A program made the position numbers and the translations under genes. A DNA stretch of 64,000 nucleotides from Shewanella sp. MBTL60-112-B2 (lineage in GTDB: Bacteria > Pseudomonadota > Gammaproteobacteria > Enterobacterales > Shewanellaceae), in contig NZ_BPFA01000005.1 of the NCBI RefSeq assembly GCF_019655055.1, positions 62,001 through 126,000 of the forward strand. The letters are read 5' to 3'. A model generated the notes under the pieces. That model was not told where the DNA came from. It saw only the letters and a list, made by a program, of their open reading frames with translations, and made no database searches. Shown piece after piece: positions 8,322 to 17,688 of the stretch. Position 1 is the stretch's first letter; each line of letters starts with the position of its first letter.

Positions 8322-9683
8322 ATGCGAGACAGACACGGGCTGCTAACTCAGCCAATTGGTCGTGTACTGCTAAATATGAGCCTTCCAAACCTGATTGGTA
8401 TTTTAACCATTCTCGGGTTCAGCCTCGTTGACACTTTTTTTATTAGCCAGTTAGGCACCGAGTCCCTAGCGGCCATCAGCTTTACCTTCCCTGTCACCTT
8501 AATCATTACTAGCATAGCTATTGGCATTGGTGCGGGTGTGTCGACCAACCTAGGGCGTTTAATTGGTGGCGGCCACGCCGATAAAGCCAAGGTGTTTTTG
8601 CACGATGCCTTAATGCTGACCTTCTTACTTATCGCCTTTATCGCCCTGCTCGGCAGCTTGTGTATCGACCCGCTATTTAGTCTGCTTGGGGCTAATGATT
8701 CTAGCTTACCGCTTATTCATGACTATATGTTTATCTGGTATCTAGGGGCACCACTACTGGTGCTGTTGATGGTGGGAAATCAGGGCCTGCGCGCCACGGG
8801 TGATACTAAGTCTCCGGCCAAGATCATGATGCTTGCCGCACTCATAAACCTGATCCTCGACCCCTTGCTGATCTTTGGTATCGGTCCATTTCCGCGCTTA
8901 GAAATTGAGGGCGCGGCGATTGCCACTGTGATCTCTTGGGTGTTAGCGCTGTCGCTATCGACCCATCTACTGATCTTTAAGCGTCACCTAGTTGATTTTG
9001 TTGAGCCCAATATTGAGCGCCTAAAATGCAACTGGAAGCAACTGGCGCATATTGCTCAACCCGCAGCGATGATGAACTTATTAAACCCACTGGCAAACGC
9101 AATTATTATGGCTATGCTGGCGCGTATCGATCATAGCGCGGTAGCCGCTTTTGGCGCGGGAACGCGGCTTGAATCTGTGATGCTGATTGCGGTGATGGCA
9201 CTGTCATCAAGCTTAGTGCCGTTTGTGGCGCAAAACTTAGGTGCGGGGCAAACCTTGCGAGCCCGTAATGCACTATTGCTATCGCTTAAGTTTGTGTTGG
9301 TATTCCAGACCTTAATCTATCTGCCGCTGCTGTTTTTAGCCCAGCCGCTAGCCCAACTGTTTAGTAGCGACCCACAAGTGGTGGAGTGGCTTAGCTTTTA
9401 TATCTTAGTGATGCCTGCGGCCTATGGCCCGCTAGGCATTGTGATTTTAGTGGCCACCTCGCTTAACGCTTACCACAGGCCTATGAGCTCGCTGATCCTC
9501 AACGTGTGTCGCTTGTTCTTAATCATGCTACCGCTGGCTGCTTTAGGCTCATACTTAGGTGGCGTTAAAGGCTTGCTCTTGGCATTACCTATTACTAACG
9601 CCATCATGGGCATCGCCTGTTATGTGTTGGCAACGCGGATCTCTGAGCCTGAAAAAACCGATATCACGGTGAGCCAAGCCTAG
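8322..9683 (+). CDS. MATE-family multidrug efflux transporter
   Basis: 453 residues from the ATG at 8322 (MRDRHGLLTQPIGRVLL), which fits the usual MATE N-terminus. A GTG at 8268 would add 18 atypical residues and overlap the region of the groES heat-shock promoter less well. Twelve hydrophobic segments in two homologous halves are evident. MATE proteins export cationic drugs in exchange for Na+ or H+. It is divergent from groES and is followed 60 nt later by a Qnr-type gene on the same strand, so two drug-related functions may be co-transcribed. The substrate is unknown. Confidence 0.9.
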   Translation: MRDRHGLLTQPIGRVLLNMSLPNLIGILTILGFSLVDTFFISQLGTESLAAISFTFPVTLIITSIAIGIGAGVSTNLGRLIGGGHADKAKVFLHDALMLTFLLIAFIALLGSLCIDPLFSLLGANDSSLPLIHDYMFIWYLGAPLLVLLMVGNQGLRATGDTKSPAKIMMLAALINLILDPLLIFGIGPFPRLEIEGAAIATVISWVLALSLSTHLLIFKRHLVDFVEPNIERLKCNWKQLAHIAQPAAMMNLLNPLANAIIMAMLARIDHSAVAAFGAGTRLESVMLIAVMALSSSLVPFVAQNLGAGQTLRARNALLLSLKFVLVFQTLIYLPLLFLAQPLAQLFSSDPQVVEWLSFYILVMPAAYGPLGIVILVATSLNAYHRPMSSLILNVCRLFLIMLPLAALGSYLGGVKGLLLALPITNAIMGIACYVLATRISEPEKTDITVSQA

Positions 9684-9743
9684 CAAAAACACATAGTTGC
9701 AATAAATCACCTTAAGGCTGATACAAACGCTAAGGAACAGCTT

Positions 9744-10400
9744 ATGCACGCCGTTGACCAAATCTTTAATGAGCAAGACTTCTCTGATCAAGACTTGCAA
9801 GATGGCTACTTTGAGCGCTGCAGTTTTTATCATTGCCGCTTTAATCATGCCGACTTAACTGACGCCCAGTTTATTCAGTGTAAGTTTATCGTCCCAGGTG
9901 ACGACAGCGGCTGTGACTTTAGCTACGCCACCTTAACCAGTGCCAGCTTTAAGCACTGCAATCTGAGTATGGCCTTGTTTAAGGGCGCTCGTTGTTATGG
10001 CCTAGAGATGAGTGAATGTAACTTACAAGGCAGTGACTTTAGCCGTGCCAGTTTTGCCAATTATATTACCCCTAAAAGCTATTTCTGCTCGGCGTACATC
10101 ACTGCCTGTAACTTGGCCTATGCCGATTTAAGTGAATTATTACTGGAAGAGTGTGAACTGTTCGATAACCGCTGGCGCGGCGCGAATCTGATTGGCGCGT
10201 CGATGAAGGGCAGTGACTTAAGCGGCGGCGAGTTCTCCCCTGAGCAATGGGGCAGTTTCGAGCTTAAAGGCGCGAATCTAACTCGGGTAGAACTCGAGGG
10301 CTTAGATCCCCGCATCGTTGAGCTTGATGGAGTGATGATAAACCAGTGGCAGCAAGAACAACTACTGGCGCCGCTAGGGCTGATAGTAACGGCTGATTAA
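9744..10400 (+). CDS. qnr: Qnr-family pentapeptide repeat protein
   Basis: 218 residues, exactly the length of QnrA, with the same organisation. Coils of A(D/N)LxxxxF pentapeptides start at residue 12. YFCSAYI, CNLAY, LEECELF, GSDLS and GLDPR follow in QnrA order, and the protein ends in the QnrA-like tail QWQQEQLLAPLGLIV. Qnr proteins are dimeric right-handed beta-helices that mimic DNA, bind gyrase and topoisomerase IV, and lower quinolone susceptibility. Shewanella algae chromosomes are the known source of plasmid qnrA. The AAGGA ribosome site lies 8 nt before the ATG. No LexA box is visible upstream, unlike qnrB. Subfamily naming needs alignment. Confidence 0.92.
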   Translation: MHAVDQIFNEQDFSDQDLQDGYFERCSFYHCRFNHADLTDAQFIQCKFIVPGDDSGCDFSYATLTSASFKHCNLSMALFKGARCYGLEMSECNLQGSDFSRASFANYITPKSYFCSAYITACNLAYADLSELLLEECELFDNRWRGANLIGASMKGSDLSGGEFSPEQWGSFELKGANLTRVELEGLDPRIVELDGVMINQWQQEQLLAPLGLIVTAD

Positions 10401-10626
10401 GCGATTAATCGAGCCTCTTTCCGTTCTAGTTCTAGCGCTAATTCAACTTTAGTTTTCGCTCAAGTTTCAGTGCAAAAATTGTCCAATATCAAACTTTGGC
10501 TTATCTGCCGCTTTTGAAGCCGCCCATACTGCTGACTCAGCCACAGTAATTAGCAGGCGCGACTATACTTAAATAAACGATAAACCTAGGCATAGCTAAT
10601 GCATTGCCTTGCCAAAGGAGGTCCCT

Positions 10627-11025
10627 ATGACCGCCCTCAAAATCGTATTATTGACCGCAATAATATTTCTGGTATTTTTCCTCGGTTTTAAACCTAACAT
10701 CAGCTTTAAACATCAAGTGCAGCCCATATTTCAAACTGCTTGTATCGAGTGCCACTCGGCAGATGGTGAAGGCACACAACGCAGCGGCTTACTACTCGAT
10801 AGTTATGCCAATGTCATGCGCGGTACCAAGAATGGCCCAGTGATTGTTGCTGGTAGCCCTGCGTCGAGTACTCTGTATCTGGCTATCGACCACCAGCTAG
10901 ACTCCTCTATTCAGATGCCGCCCCATCATGATGACCATCTAAGCTTGGGCGCAAGTAAGCCATTAACCAGTGAGCAGATAACAGTGATTAAAGAGTGGAT
11001 TGAGGAAGGCGCTCAAGACAATTAG
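10627..11025 (+). CDS. Small membrane-anchored c-type cytochrome (planctomycete-cytochrome-like domain)
   Basis: 132 residues from the ATG at 10627, chosen because a strong AAGGAGGT lies at 10614-10621; an earlier in-frame ATG at 10609 precedes that site. One N-terminal hydrophobic segment (about 4-20) anchors or exports the protein. A single CxxCH haem site, CIECH, near residue 39 is followed by the pattern GLLLDSY...G..GPVIVAGSPASSTLY and MPP, typical of the planctomycete cytochrome C domain. This suggests a periplasmic electron carrier. No partner oxidoreductase lies nearby, so the redox partner is unknown. Confidence 0.82.
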   Translation: MTALKIVLLTAIIFLVFFLGFKPNISFKHQVQPIFQTACIECHSADGEGTQRSGLLLDSYANVMRGTKNGPVIVAGSPASSTLYLAIDHQLDSSIQMPPHHDDHLSLGASKPLTSEQITVIKEWIEEGAQDN

Positions 11026-11190
11026 ACAAAAGCCAATGTCACAGATAAGTGGTATTGGCTTGTTTTACTCGATACGTAATTAACGCTTATTTCAGTGCTT
11101 CATACTTAGTAATTAATACATAGTGCTTAGTGCTTAGTCGTTAGTGCTGGACTCGTAGCAGATACAAAGTTAAGAGCTAAGAGTTAAGCC

Positions 11191-12135
11191 TTAAATCATT
11201 GACTTGATCACTCCGCGGATCTTCACTTCTCTGTCACATCGACCAGTGCCTTTGCACTCTTCCATCGCCGTCATCATGTAGTCGATAAAGCGTTGGCTGG
11301 CCAAGCTAATAAAGCGTCTCGATGGATATACTAAATAACATTTCCCCTCATAAGGTTCAACGTCTGCAAACAACATCTCTAGCTCACCACTCGCGACATG
11401 CTCTTTAGCAAAAGGCAGCGGCATCATAGAGATCCCCCGCCCCATCAGGGTCGCCTCTAAACAGGTCGCTAAGCTATTAACACATAGATTGCCTTTCACC
11501 GACAGGGTTCTGTCTTTACCAAAAGGTACCTCATTAAAAATCCGCCCATTGGGGTAACGAAACAGAATCGAATTATGCTGTGGCAGCTCATCAGGGGTGG
11601 TGGGACGCCCCGCCTTTGCTAAATAATCAGGACTGGCAAAAAAGTGCACCATTTCAGTGATGATATGCCGCGCCACCATCTCATTTTCATTAAAAGCATC
11701 TTCGAGCATAAAAGCGATATCGATATTATTACGGATCATATCTTGTGGCTCAGTGCTGACAATAATCTCGACCGTTAGCTCAGGATGCAGGTCCATAAAC
11801 TCAAAAATAGCATGAGTAATATGGATAAGCTCTGGCACAGGAAAAATCAAGATCCTCAAATGTCCCGAGACTTCAGACTCTTCACCGCTAAGTTCTGATA
11901 ACGTCTGCCCCAATATTGCCAGCATGGCAGTACTTTTATCATAAAAATGGCTGCCAGATGCTGTTAGGGTCATCGCCCTACTTTGACGATGAAACAGCTT
12001 CACATTAAGCTCGTCTTCGAGTGCCTGCAAGCGACGGCTTAAGGTGGATTTAGGCAGATTTAGTATGTCTGCCGCCTCCACTAAACTGCCGGTTTCGACA
12101 ATTCGGTGGAACAGGGTTATGTCTTCAGTTTTCAT
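11191..12135 (-). CDS. LysR-family transcriptional regulator
   Basis: 314 residues. The N-terminal winged HTH (about 1-60) reads ITLFHRIVETGSLVEAADIL then LPKSTLSRRLQALEDEL, the LysR signature. The C-terminal substrate-binding domain (about 90-295) has the usual alternating pattern, and the protein ends with a short basic tail. It is divergent from the RND efflux genes with about 195 bp between start codons. LysR proteins usually control the neighbouring divergent operon, so it probably regulates the pump. The inducer is unknown. Confidence 0.9.
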   Translation of the reverse strand: MKTEDITLFHRIVETGSLVEAADILNLPKSTLSRRLQALEDELNVKLFHRQSRAMTLTASGSHFYDKSTAMLAILGQTLSELSGEESEVSGHLRILIFPVPELIHITHAIFEFMDLHPELTVEIIVSTEPQDMIRNNIDIAFMLEDAFNENEMVARHIITEMVHFFASPDYLAKAGRPTTPDELPQHNSILFRYPNGRIFNEVPFGKDRTLSVKGNLCVNSLATCLEATLMGRGISMMPLPFAKEHVASGELEMLFADVEPYEGKCYLVYPSRRFISLASQRFIDYMMTAMEECKGTGRCDREVKIRGVIKSMI

Positions 12136-12330
12136 CTACAACATCTCTAGCATTTAACGGGCTGAATACGGGCAGTTATCACTTTGCTCACACTCAATAG
12201 TCTAAAGCAAGCTTAAATAGTCTCATTATATGGAACTCATGATTCCACATAATTCCATTTTACTCAACGCTAATGCCTGATATCTTTGCGTTCCGAAACA
12301 TTAGCCACACGTAATATGGATATTTGCACT

Positions 12331-13413
12331 ATGAATAAGCTGACGACTTCTCTTTCATTTCTTCTCTTCACTGTAATCGTTAGCGGATGTAGCGCAGAGT
12401 CTACCGAAGTTGCGCCGACGAGTATTCGTCCGGTTAAATTGCTGGAAGTTACCGACGTTAATGCCGGATCATTACGAACCTTCCCCGCCAAAGTTGCAGC
12501 GACGAAGCAAGCCGAATTGTCGTTTAGACTGTCTGGCCATTTAGTTGAATTTAACTTAGTTGAAGGGCAACAGGTTAAAAAAGGCGCTGTACTCGCACGC
12601 CTAGATGATCGCGATGCCCGCAATACTTTGCTTAACCGCGAAGCTGACTATGAACTGGCTAAAGCAGACTTTAAACGTAAAGGTGAGTTGCTGCGCCGTG
12701 AGCTTATTTCGCAGTCTGACTATGATCTTGCTAGCGCACAATTAAAGTCAGCCAAAGCCAATCTTGCTAGCGCGCAAGATCAGCTAAGTTACACCGAACT
12801 AACCGCACCATACGCTGGCACTGTGGCAAAAATCGCTACCGATAACTATCAGATGATCCAAGCAAACCAGTCGGTATTGGTGCTGCAAAAAGACAGCAAT
12901 ATTGATGTAGTGATCCAAGTGCCTGAATCATTAGCGGGTAACATCAGTCAGTTTAATCCTAATGCCATCACTCAGCCGATAGTGCGATTCGCCAACAACC
13001 CTAACAGCAGTTATGCAGCTTTATTGAAAGAGCACGCGACCCAAGTGACTCCGGGCACCCAAAGCTATGAAGTGGTATTTACCCTGCCACGCCCAAGCAA
13101 TATGACGGTATTACCAGGCATGAGCGCCGAGCTAACCATGGATGTGACGCAAAATCTGCTACGCACGGTGACTGCAGTATTGCCTGCCAGTGCGATTACT
13201 AAGCGCGATAGCGACGGCCAACATATCGTTTGGGCCTATAACCCAGAGCTTGGCAAGGTGAACCAACACCAAGTGACCTTAGGTAAAGTCACTAGCGATG
13301 GCATTGAAATTGTTAACGGTATCAATGTTGGTGATCAAGTTGTTGTGGCCGGTGTGCAGTATCTATCGGAAGACCTACAGGTTAAGCCGCTGCGCTGGCA
13401 GCGCGGCGTATAA
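12331..13413 (+). CDS. RND efflux periplasmic adaptor lipoprotein (membrane fusion protein)
   Basis: 360 residues from the ATG at 12331. This start gives a lipoprotein signal, SFLLFTVIVSGC, with the lipidated Cys near residue 21; an upstream TTG at 12286 would bury it. The order is beta-barrel and lipoyl halves (LSGHLVEFNLVEGQQVKKGAVLARLD near 70-95), an alpha hairpin, the second lipoyl half (SYTELTAPYAGTVAKI) and a C-terminal membrane-proximal domain. MFPs couple the inner-membrane RND pump to an outer-membrane channel. The pump follows at 13523; no outer-membrane factor gene is adjacent. Confidence 0.92.
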   Translation: MNKLTTSLSFLLFTVIVSGCSAESTEVAPTSIRPVKLLEVTDVNAGSLRTFPAKVAATKQAELSFRLSGHLVEFNLVEGQQVKKGAVLARLDDRDARNTLLNREADYELAKADFKRKGELLRRELISQSDYDLASAQLKSAKANLASAQDQLSYTELTAPYAGTVAKIATDNYQMIQANQSVLVLQKDSNIDVVIQVPESLAGNISQFNPNAITQPIVRFANNPNSSYAALLKEHATQVTPGTQSYEVVFTLPRPSNMTVLPGMSAELTMDVTQNLLRTVTAVLPASAITKRDSDGQHIVWAYNPELGKVNQHQVTLGKVTSDGIEIVNGINVGDQVVVAGVQYLSEDLQVKPLRWQRGV

Positions 13414-13475
13414 GCTGACGCCCTAGCGCAAAGATATTCCCCGTTTTATCGCCTGCTTTATCGTCTTAATTTTGT

Positions 13476-13499
13476 GTCAAAGCGCACTCGCGCTTTGAC
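13476..13499 (+). promoter_or_regulatory. Intercistronic hairpin between the adaptor and pump genes
   Basis: Perfect 10-bp stem GTCAAAGCGC/GCGCTTTGAC with a 4-nt loop ACTC, in the 109-bp gap of the operon. It has no T-run, so it is more likely an mRNA-processing or stability element than a terminator. It ends 24 nt before the pump start. Confidence 0.5.
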
Positions 13500-13522
13500 C
13501 TTGCTTTACAAGAGATTTACGA

Positions 13523-16500
13523 ATGAATTTTGCTGAATACTCGATTACCCACAAAGTCATTAGCTGGATGTTTGCCTTGCTGCTCCTCGTTGGCGGTAGC
13601 ATCTCATTCTTCAGCTTAGGTCAGCTGGAGTTTCCTGAATTTACTATCAAACAAGCTTTGGTGGTTACCGCTTATCCGGGCGCGTCACCTGAGCAGGTAG
13701 AAGAAGAAGTCACACTGCCGCTTGAAGATGCCTTGCAGCAGCTTGATGGCATTAAGCACATTACCTCAGTTAACAGCGCTGGCCTGTCGCAGATTGAAAT
13801 CGAGATAAAAGACAATTATGGCGCAGAAGAATTGCCACAAGTGTGGGATGAAGTTCGCCGTAAAATCAACGATAAGGCCGTTGAACTGCCACCCGGGGTA
13901 ATGGCGCCATCAGTTATCGATGACTTTGGCGATGTATACGGCATCTTGCTCAACGTTAGCGGTGACGGCTATAGCGACCGTGAGCTGCAAAACTACGCCG
14001 ACTTTTTACGCCGTGAACTGGTACTGGTTGATGGCATTAAGAAAGTCACCATTGCCGGTATTGTTAACGAGCAAGTCGTGGTTGAGATCTCACAGCAAAA
14101 GCTTAATGCATTAGGTTTAGATCAAAACTACATCTATGGTCTGATCAACAGTCAAAACGTGGTATCTAACGCAGGTAGCATGTTAGTTGGCGATAACCGT
14201 ATTCGTATTCACCCAACGGGCGAGTTTAATAATGTTAGCCAGATGGAGCGTTTGGTTATTAGCCCGCCGGGCAGTGCCAAGCTTATCTACTTAGGCGATA
14301 TTGCCAAGATTTACAAAGACACTGAAGAGTCACCAAGCAGCATTTATCATGCCGATGGCAAGCAAGCGCTGTCGATTGGTATCGCATTCTCTAGCGGCGT
14401 TAACGTAGTTAAAGTCGGTGAAGCGGTAAACGCGCGTATGGCGGAGCTTAATAGCGAGCTACCGATTGGCATGTCACTGGATACGGTTTATGACCAAAGC
14501 AAGATGGTGGACCAGACGGTCAATGGCTTTCTGGTTAACTTGGCCGAGTCAATTGCGATCGTTATTGGCGTACTACTTATCTTTATGGGTGTTCGTTCTG
14601 GCCTATTAATGGGCTTGGTATTGCTGCTGACTATTTTAGGTACCTTTGTGGTGATGAATGTGCTCAATATTGAGCTGCAGATCATCTCGCTGGGCGCACT
14701 AATTATCGCGCTAGGTATGTTAGTTGATAACGCGATTGTAGTTACCGAAGGCATATTAATTGGCATTAAGCGTGGTCAAACTCGACTAGAAACCGCTAAG
14801 CAAGTGATTTCGCAAACTCAGTGGCCGCTACTTGGTGCCACCATTATTGCCATTATCGCGTTTGCGCCGATTGGTTTGTCTGACAACTCTACTGGTGAGT
14901 TCTGTGCCTCATTATTCCAAGTCTTGTTGATCTCGCTGTTTATCAGCTGGATCACCGCCATGACCCTAACGCCGTTCTTCTGCAACTTAATGTTTAAAGA
15001 CGGTGTGGCCAGCGAAGAGGAGAATGATGATCCATACAAAGGTTGGTTATTTGGTTTATATCGCCAAACGTTAAACCTAGCGATGCGCTTTAGAGCGGTA
15101 ACATTAATACTGGTGATTGCTGCACTTATCTCATCTGTATTTGGTTTTGCTCATGTAAAGAACGTGTTCTTCCCAGCGTCAAACACGCCGATGTTTTTTG
15201 TTGATGTGTGGATGCCAGAAGGCTCAGATATTAAAGCTACTGAACGCTTATTAAGCCGCATTGAAACCGACTTAATGGCACAGCAACAAGCCGAAGATAT
15301 TGGCTTAGTCAACCTCACCACGGTTGTAGGCCAAGGTGCGCAGCGCTTTGTACTGTCTTACGTACCAGAGAAAGGCTACAAAGCTTATGGTCAGATCTTA
15401 CTGGAAATGACCGATCTTGAGACGCTAAATAAATATATGCGGGTACTGGAACGTGAGCTGAGCCTTAAGTATCCAGAAGCGCAATATCGCTTTAAGTATA
15501 TGGAAAATGGTCCAAGCCCTGCGGCTAAGATTGAAGCGCGCTTTTATGGTGAAGATCCACAGGTATTGCGCCAACTTGCCGCCCAAGCTGAAGCTGTATT
15601 AAAAGCTGAACCAACAGCTGTAGGCGTACGTCATAACTGGCGTAACCAAGTGACTTTAGTGCGTCCACAGCTAGCACTAGCACAGGCGCGTGAAACCGGT
15701 ATTAGTAAGCAAGATCTCGATAACGCCCTACTGACTAACTTTAGTGGCCAGCAAGTGGGCACCTATCGTGAAAACAGCCATCTACTGCCTATTATTGCTC
15801 GTGCCCCTGCTGAAGAACGTCTGGATGCACAAAGTATTTGGAAGCTGCAAATTTGGAGCAGTGAAAACAATACTTTCGTGCCAGTAACTCAGGTGGTATC
15901 TGACTTTGCCACTGAGTGGGAAGATCCGCTGATCATGCGCCGCGATCGTAAACGGGTGATTTCAGTGCTGGCCGATCCGATTAACGGCACAGACGAAACC
16001 GCCGACTCGGTATTTAGAAAGATCAGAGCCGATATCGAAGCGATCTCATTGCCCGCTGGTTATGAGCTTGAATGGGGCGGTGAATATGAAACCTCGCTTG
16101 AAGCGCAGGAATCAGTATTTAGCTCAATTCCGCTAGGTTATTTGGCAATGTTTTTAATCACGGTACTGCTATTTAACTCTGTCAGACAGCCACTGGTGAT
16201 TTGGTTTACGGTGCCATTATCTTTAATTGGTGTGGTGTCAGGTTTACTGTTATTTGATGCACCATTTAGCTTTATGGCGCTACTGGGCTTACTGAGTTTA
16301 ACCGGCATGATCATTAAAAATGGCATTGTATTGGTTGATCAAATTAACCTTGAGTTATCGCAAGGAAAAGAGGCTTACCAAGCGGTTGTCGACTCGGCTT
16401 TGAGCCGCGTCAGGCCCGTATTGATGGCGGCAATTACCACTATGCTGGGGATGATCCCACTGCTATCTGATGCTTTCTTTGGCTCGATGGCTATCACGAT

Positions 16501-16603
16501 TATCTTCGGCCTTGGTTTTGCGTCAGTACTGACATTAATCGTTTTGCCGGTGACCTACACCTTAGCATTCAGAATTCCTTGTCCACGCAAACAGACCGCA
16601 TAA
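13523..16603 (+). CDS. RND-family efflux permease (AcrB/MdtB-like)
   Basis: 1026 residues, normal for hydrophobe/amphiphile efflux RND pumps. There is one N-terminal membrane helix, a large periplasmic loop, a block of helices with the conserved proton-relay aspartate region LGALIIALGMLVDNAIVV (about 390-410), a second periplasmic loop, and the C-terminal helix block with LLGLLSLTGMIIKNGIVLVD. The protein works as an inner-membrane trimeric proton antiporter with the adaptor encoded just upstream. The substrate cannot be read from the sequence. The gene is intact. Confidence 0.95.
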   Translation: MNFAEYSITHKVISWMFALLLLVGGSISFFSLGQLEFPEFTIKQALVVTAYPGASPEQVEEEVTLPLEDALQQLDGIKHITSVNSAGLSQIEIEIKDNYGAEELPQVWDEVRRKINDKAVELPPGVMAPSVIDDFGDVYGILLNVSGDGYSDRELQNYADFLRRELVLVDGIKKVTIAGIVNEQVVVEISQQKLNALGLDQNYIYGLINSQNVVSNAGSMLVGDNRIRIHPTGEFNNVSQMERLVISPPGSAKLIYLGDIAKIYKDTEESPSSIYHADGKQALSIGIAFSSGVNVVKVGEAVNARMAELNSELPIGMSLDTVYDQSKMVDQTVNGFLVNLAESIAIVIGVLLIFMGVRSGLLMGLVLLLTILGTFVVMNVLNIELQIISLGALIIALGMLVDNAIVVTEGILIGIKRGQTRLETAKQVISQTQWPLLGATIIAIIAFAPIGLSDNSTGEFCASLFQVLLISLFISWITAMTLTPFFCNLMFKDGVASEEENDDPYKGWLFGLYRQTLNLAMRFRAVTLILVIAALISSVFGFAHVKNVFFPASNTPMFFVDVWMPEGSDIKATERLLSRIETDLMAQQQAEDIGLVNLTTVVGQGAQRFVLSYVPEKGYKAYGQILLEMTDLETLNKYMRVLERELSLKYPEAQYRFKYMENGPSPAAKIEARFYGEDPQVLRQLAAQAEAVLKAEPTAVGVRHNWRNQVTLVRPQLALAQARETGISKQDLDNALLTNFSGQQVGTYRENSHLLPIIARAPAEERLDAQSIWKLQIWSSENNTFVPVTQVVSDFATEWEDPLIMRRDRKRVISVLADPINGTDETADSVFRKIRADIEAISLPAGYELEWGGEYETSLEAQESVFSSIPLGYLAMFLITVLLFNSVRQPLVIWFTVPLSLIGVVSGLLLFDAPFSFMALLGLLSLTGMIIKNGIVLVDQINLELSQGKEAYQAVVDSALSRVRPVLMAAITTMLGMIPLLSDAFFGSMAITIIFGLGFASVLTLIVLPVTYTLAFRIPCPRKQTA

Positions 16604-16708
16604 GCGGATCTCAATCTGTAAGCCAGATAAGGACACTGAGTATGCGTTCTCAATAAGGAGGTCAACACTCAAGTAATCGTCAACCCCGAAAATTTGCTTC
16701 CCGGCGCC

Positions 16709-16742
16709 CCTGATTAAGCCAACTGGCTTAATCAGGTTTTTT
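16709..16742 (+). terminator. Intrinsic terminator of the RND operon
   Basis: Perfect 12-bp stem (16709-16720 with 16725-16736), AACT loop, then six T. It lies about 105 nt past the pump stop. The intervening bases contain an AAGGAGGT at about 16656 with no start codon after it. Confidence 0.9.
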
Positions 16743-16841
16743 CATATTGATAGTATCAATATTAGATAAACAAAAATTTAAGAGTATTTGCCCTTTCTGG
16801 CTGCTAATCTAGCCTAATCAATTTGCTGATTGGGGGCGTAA

Positions 16842-17225
16842 ATGAAGTTTAACTACCACAATAAACTGACCACTAGCGCACAGCTATTAAGTACAAGGCT
16901 ATTAAGCACTGGGTTATTAAGCGCAGTGCTGACCATGCCAGTTCAGGCGAATACACCTGAGCAGTCTGAAGAATATAATATTGGCGTGATGGTTAAATCA
17001 GTTGATAACGCCATAAAAACCCCCTCTAAAAATTCGCTAGAATTGATTAGCCATTATGGTACTGATTCGCGCTATTACGTGATGATCCGCGGCTGGTTAG
17101 TACAAGAACTCCAAGGCGTAAACAGCCAACTAAGTGCCTATCGAAGTGATGATGAGATAAAATCTCGCCTCCAAGCTAAGAGTGACTTTCTCACACAAGC
17201 GATCCGCCGTATCGATTTAGAGTGA
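16842..17225 (+). CDS. Small secreted protein of unknown function
   Basis: 127 residues. An N-terminal signal peptide is likely (LLSTGLLSAVLTMPVQANT, cleavage after VQA near residue 36). The leader DNA contains a small internal repeat (CTATTAAG-like, three times) that encodes the LLSTRLLSTGLLS run. The mature part of about 90 residues is helical and soluble, with HYGTDSRYYVMIRGWLVQELQ in the centre. I do not recognise the family. It is 41 nt upstream of the next gene on the same strand and probably co-transcribed with it. Confidence 0.75.
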   Translation: MKFNYHNKLTTSAQLLSTRLLSTGLLSAVLTMPVQANTPEQSEEYNIGVMVKSVDNAIKTPSKNSLELISHYGTDSRYYVMIRGWLVQELQGVNSQLSAYRSDDEIKSRLQAKSDFLTQAIRRIDLE

Positions 17226-17266
17226 TCTCCAATTAGCCTATTCATCAAGGTACTGATAAACACACC

Positions 17267-17626
17267 ATGAAAACATCTATAAAAGCAGCTCTGCTATCAG
17301 CCTTTGTCTGCCCCGGTAGTGGCCATTTTTATCTGAAAAAGCGCACCATGGGTAACATCTTATTAGTTAGCACCCTTGCCGCTCTGTCTTTTCTGCTGTG
17401 GCATGCTTATGAGCGCGCGCAAGAGATCTCGCAGCAAATCTTAAATGGAGAGCTACCGCTACAACTCGACGCCATCTATAGCGCAGTGACTCAAGCACCA
17501 GTGGGTAACGAGGCGCTGTATATTAATATCGCCACTTTCGGCTTTATTCTGGCTTGGGGTTTTGGCGTCATTGACTCTTATAGGCTAGGTAAAAAACAAG
17601 ATGATGCAGAGGTTAGCCACCACTAA
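17267..17626 (+). CDS. Small inner-membrane protein (TM2-like)
   Basis: 119 residues. The start MKTSIKAALLSAFVCPGSGHFYLKK has the PGSGHFYL pattern seen in TM2-type and related small membrane proteins. Hydrophobic segments are at about 26-45 and 82-100. A charged 30-residue loop separates them and the C-terminus is hydrophilic and His-rich at the very end. Function unknown. It follows the secreted protein at 16842 with a 41-nt gap. Confidence 0.75.
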   Translation: MKTSIKAALLSAFVCPGSGHFYLKKRTMGNILLVSTLAALSFLLWHAYERAQEISQQILNGELPLQLDAIYSAVTQAPVGNEALYINIATFGFILAWGFGVIDSYRLGKKQDDAEVSHH

Positions 17627-17646
17627 GATTAAATTGCAGCCATAAA

Positions 17647-17672
17647 AAAGGGCTACTCGTCAGTAGCCCTTT
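17647..17672. terminator. Bidirectional terminator between convergent genes
   Basis: Perfect 11-bp stem AAAGGGCTACT/AGTAGCCCTTT with a 4-nt loop, lying between genes that end at 17626 (plus) and 17689 (minus). A-run and T-run flanks serve both directions. Confidence 0.8.
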
Positions 17673-17688
17673 CACTCACATCTAACCC

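Noticed and set aside
8088..8336. Minus-strand frame of 82 codons across the groES leader
   Set aside because: It overlaps the heat-shock promoter and leader and has no family resemblance.
9684..9743. Possible LexA box upstream of the Qnr-type gene
   Set aside because: A CTG and a CAG are present but the spacing is far from the 10 bases of a real LexA site.
11100..11150. AGTGCTTAGTGCTTAGT short tandem motif
   Set aside because: Only two to three imperfect heptamers; too little to be a meaningful repeat.
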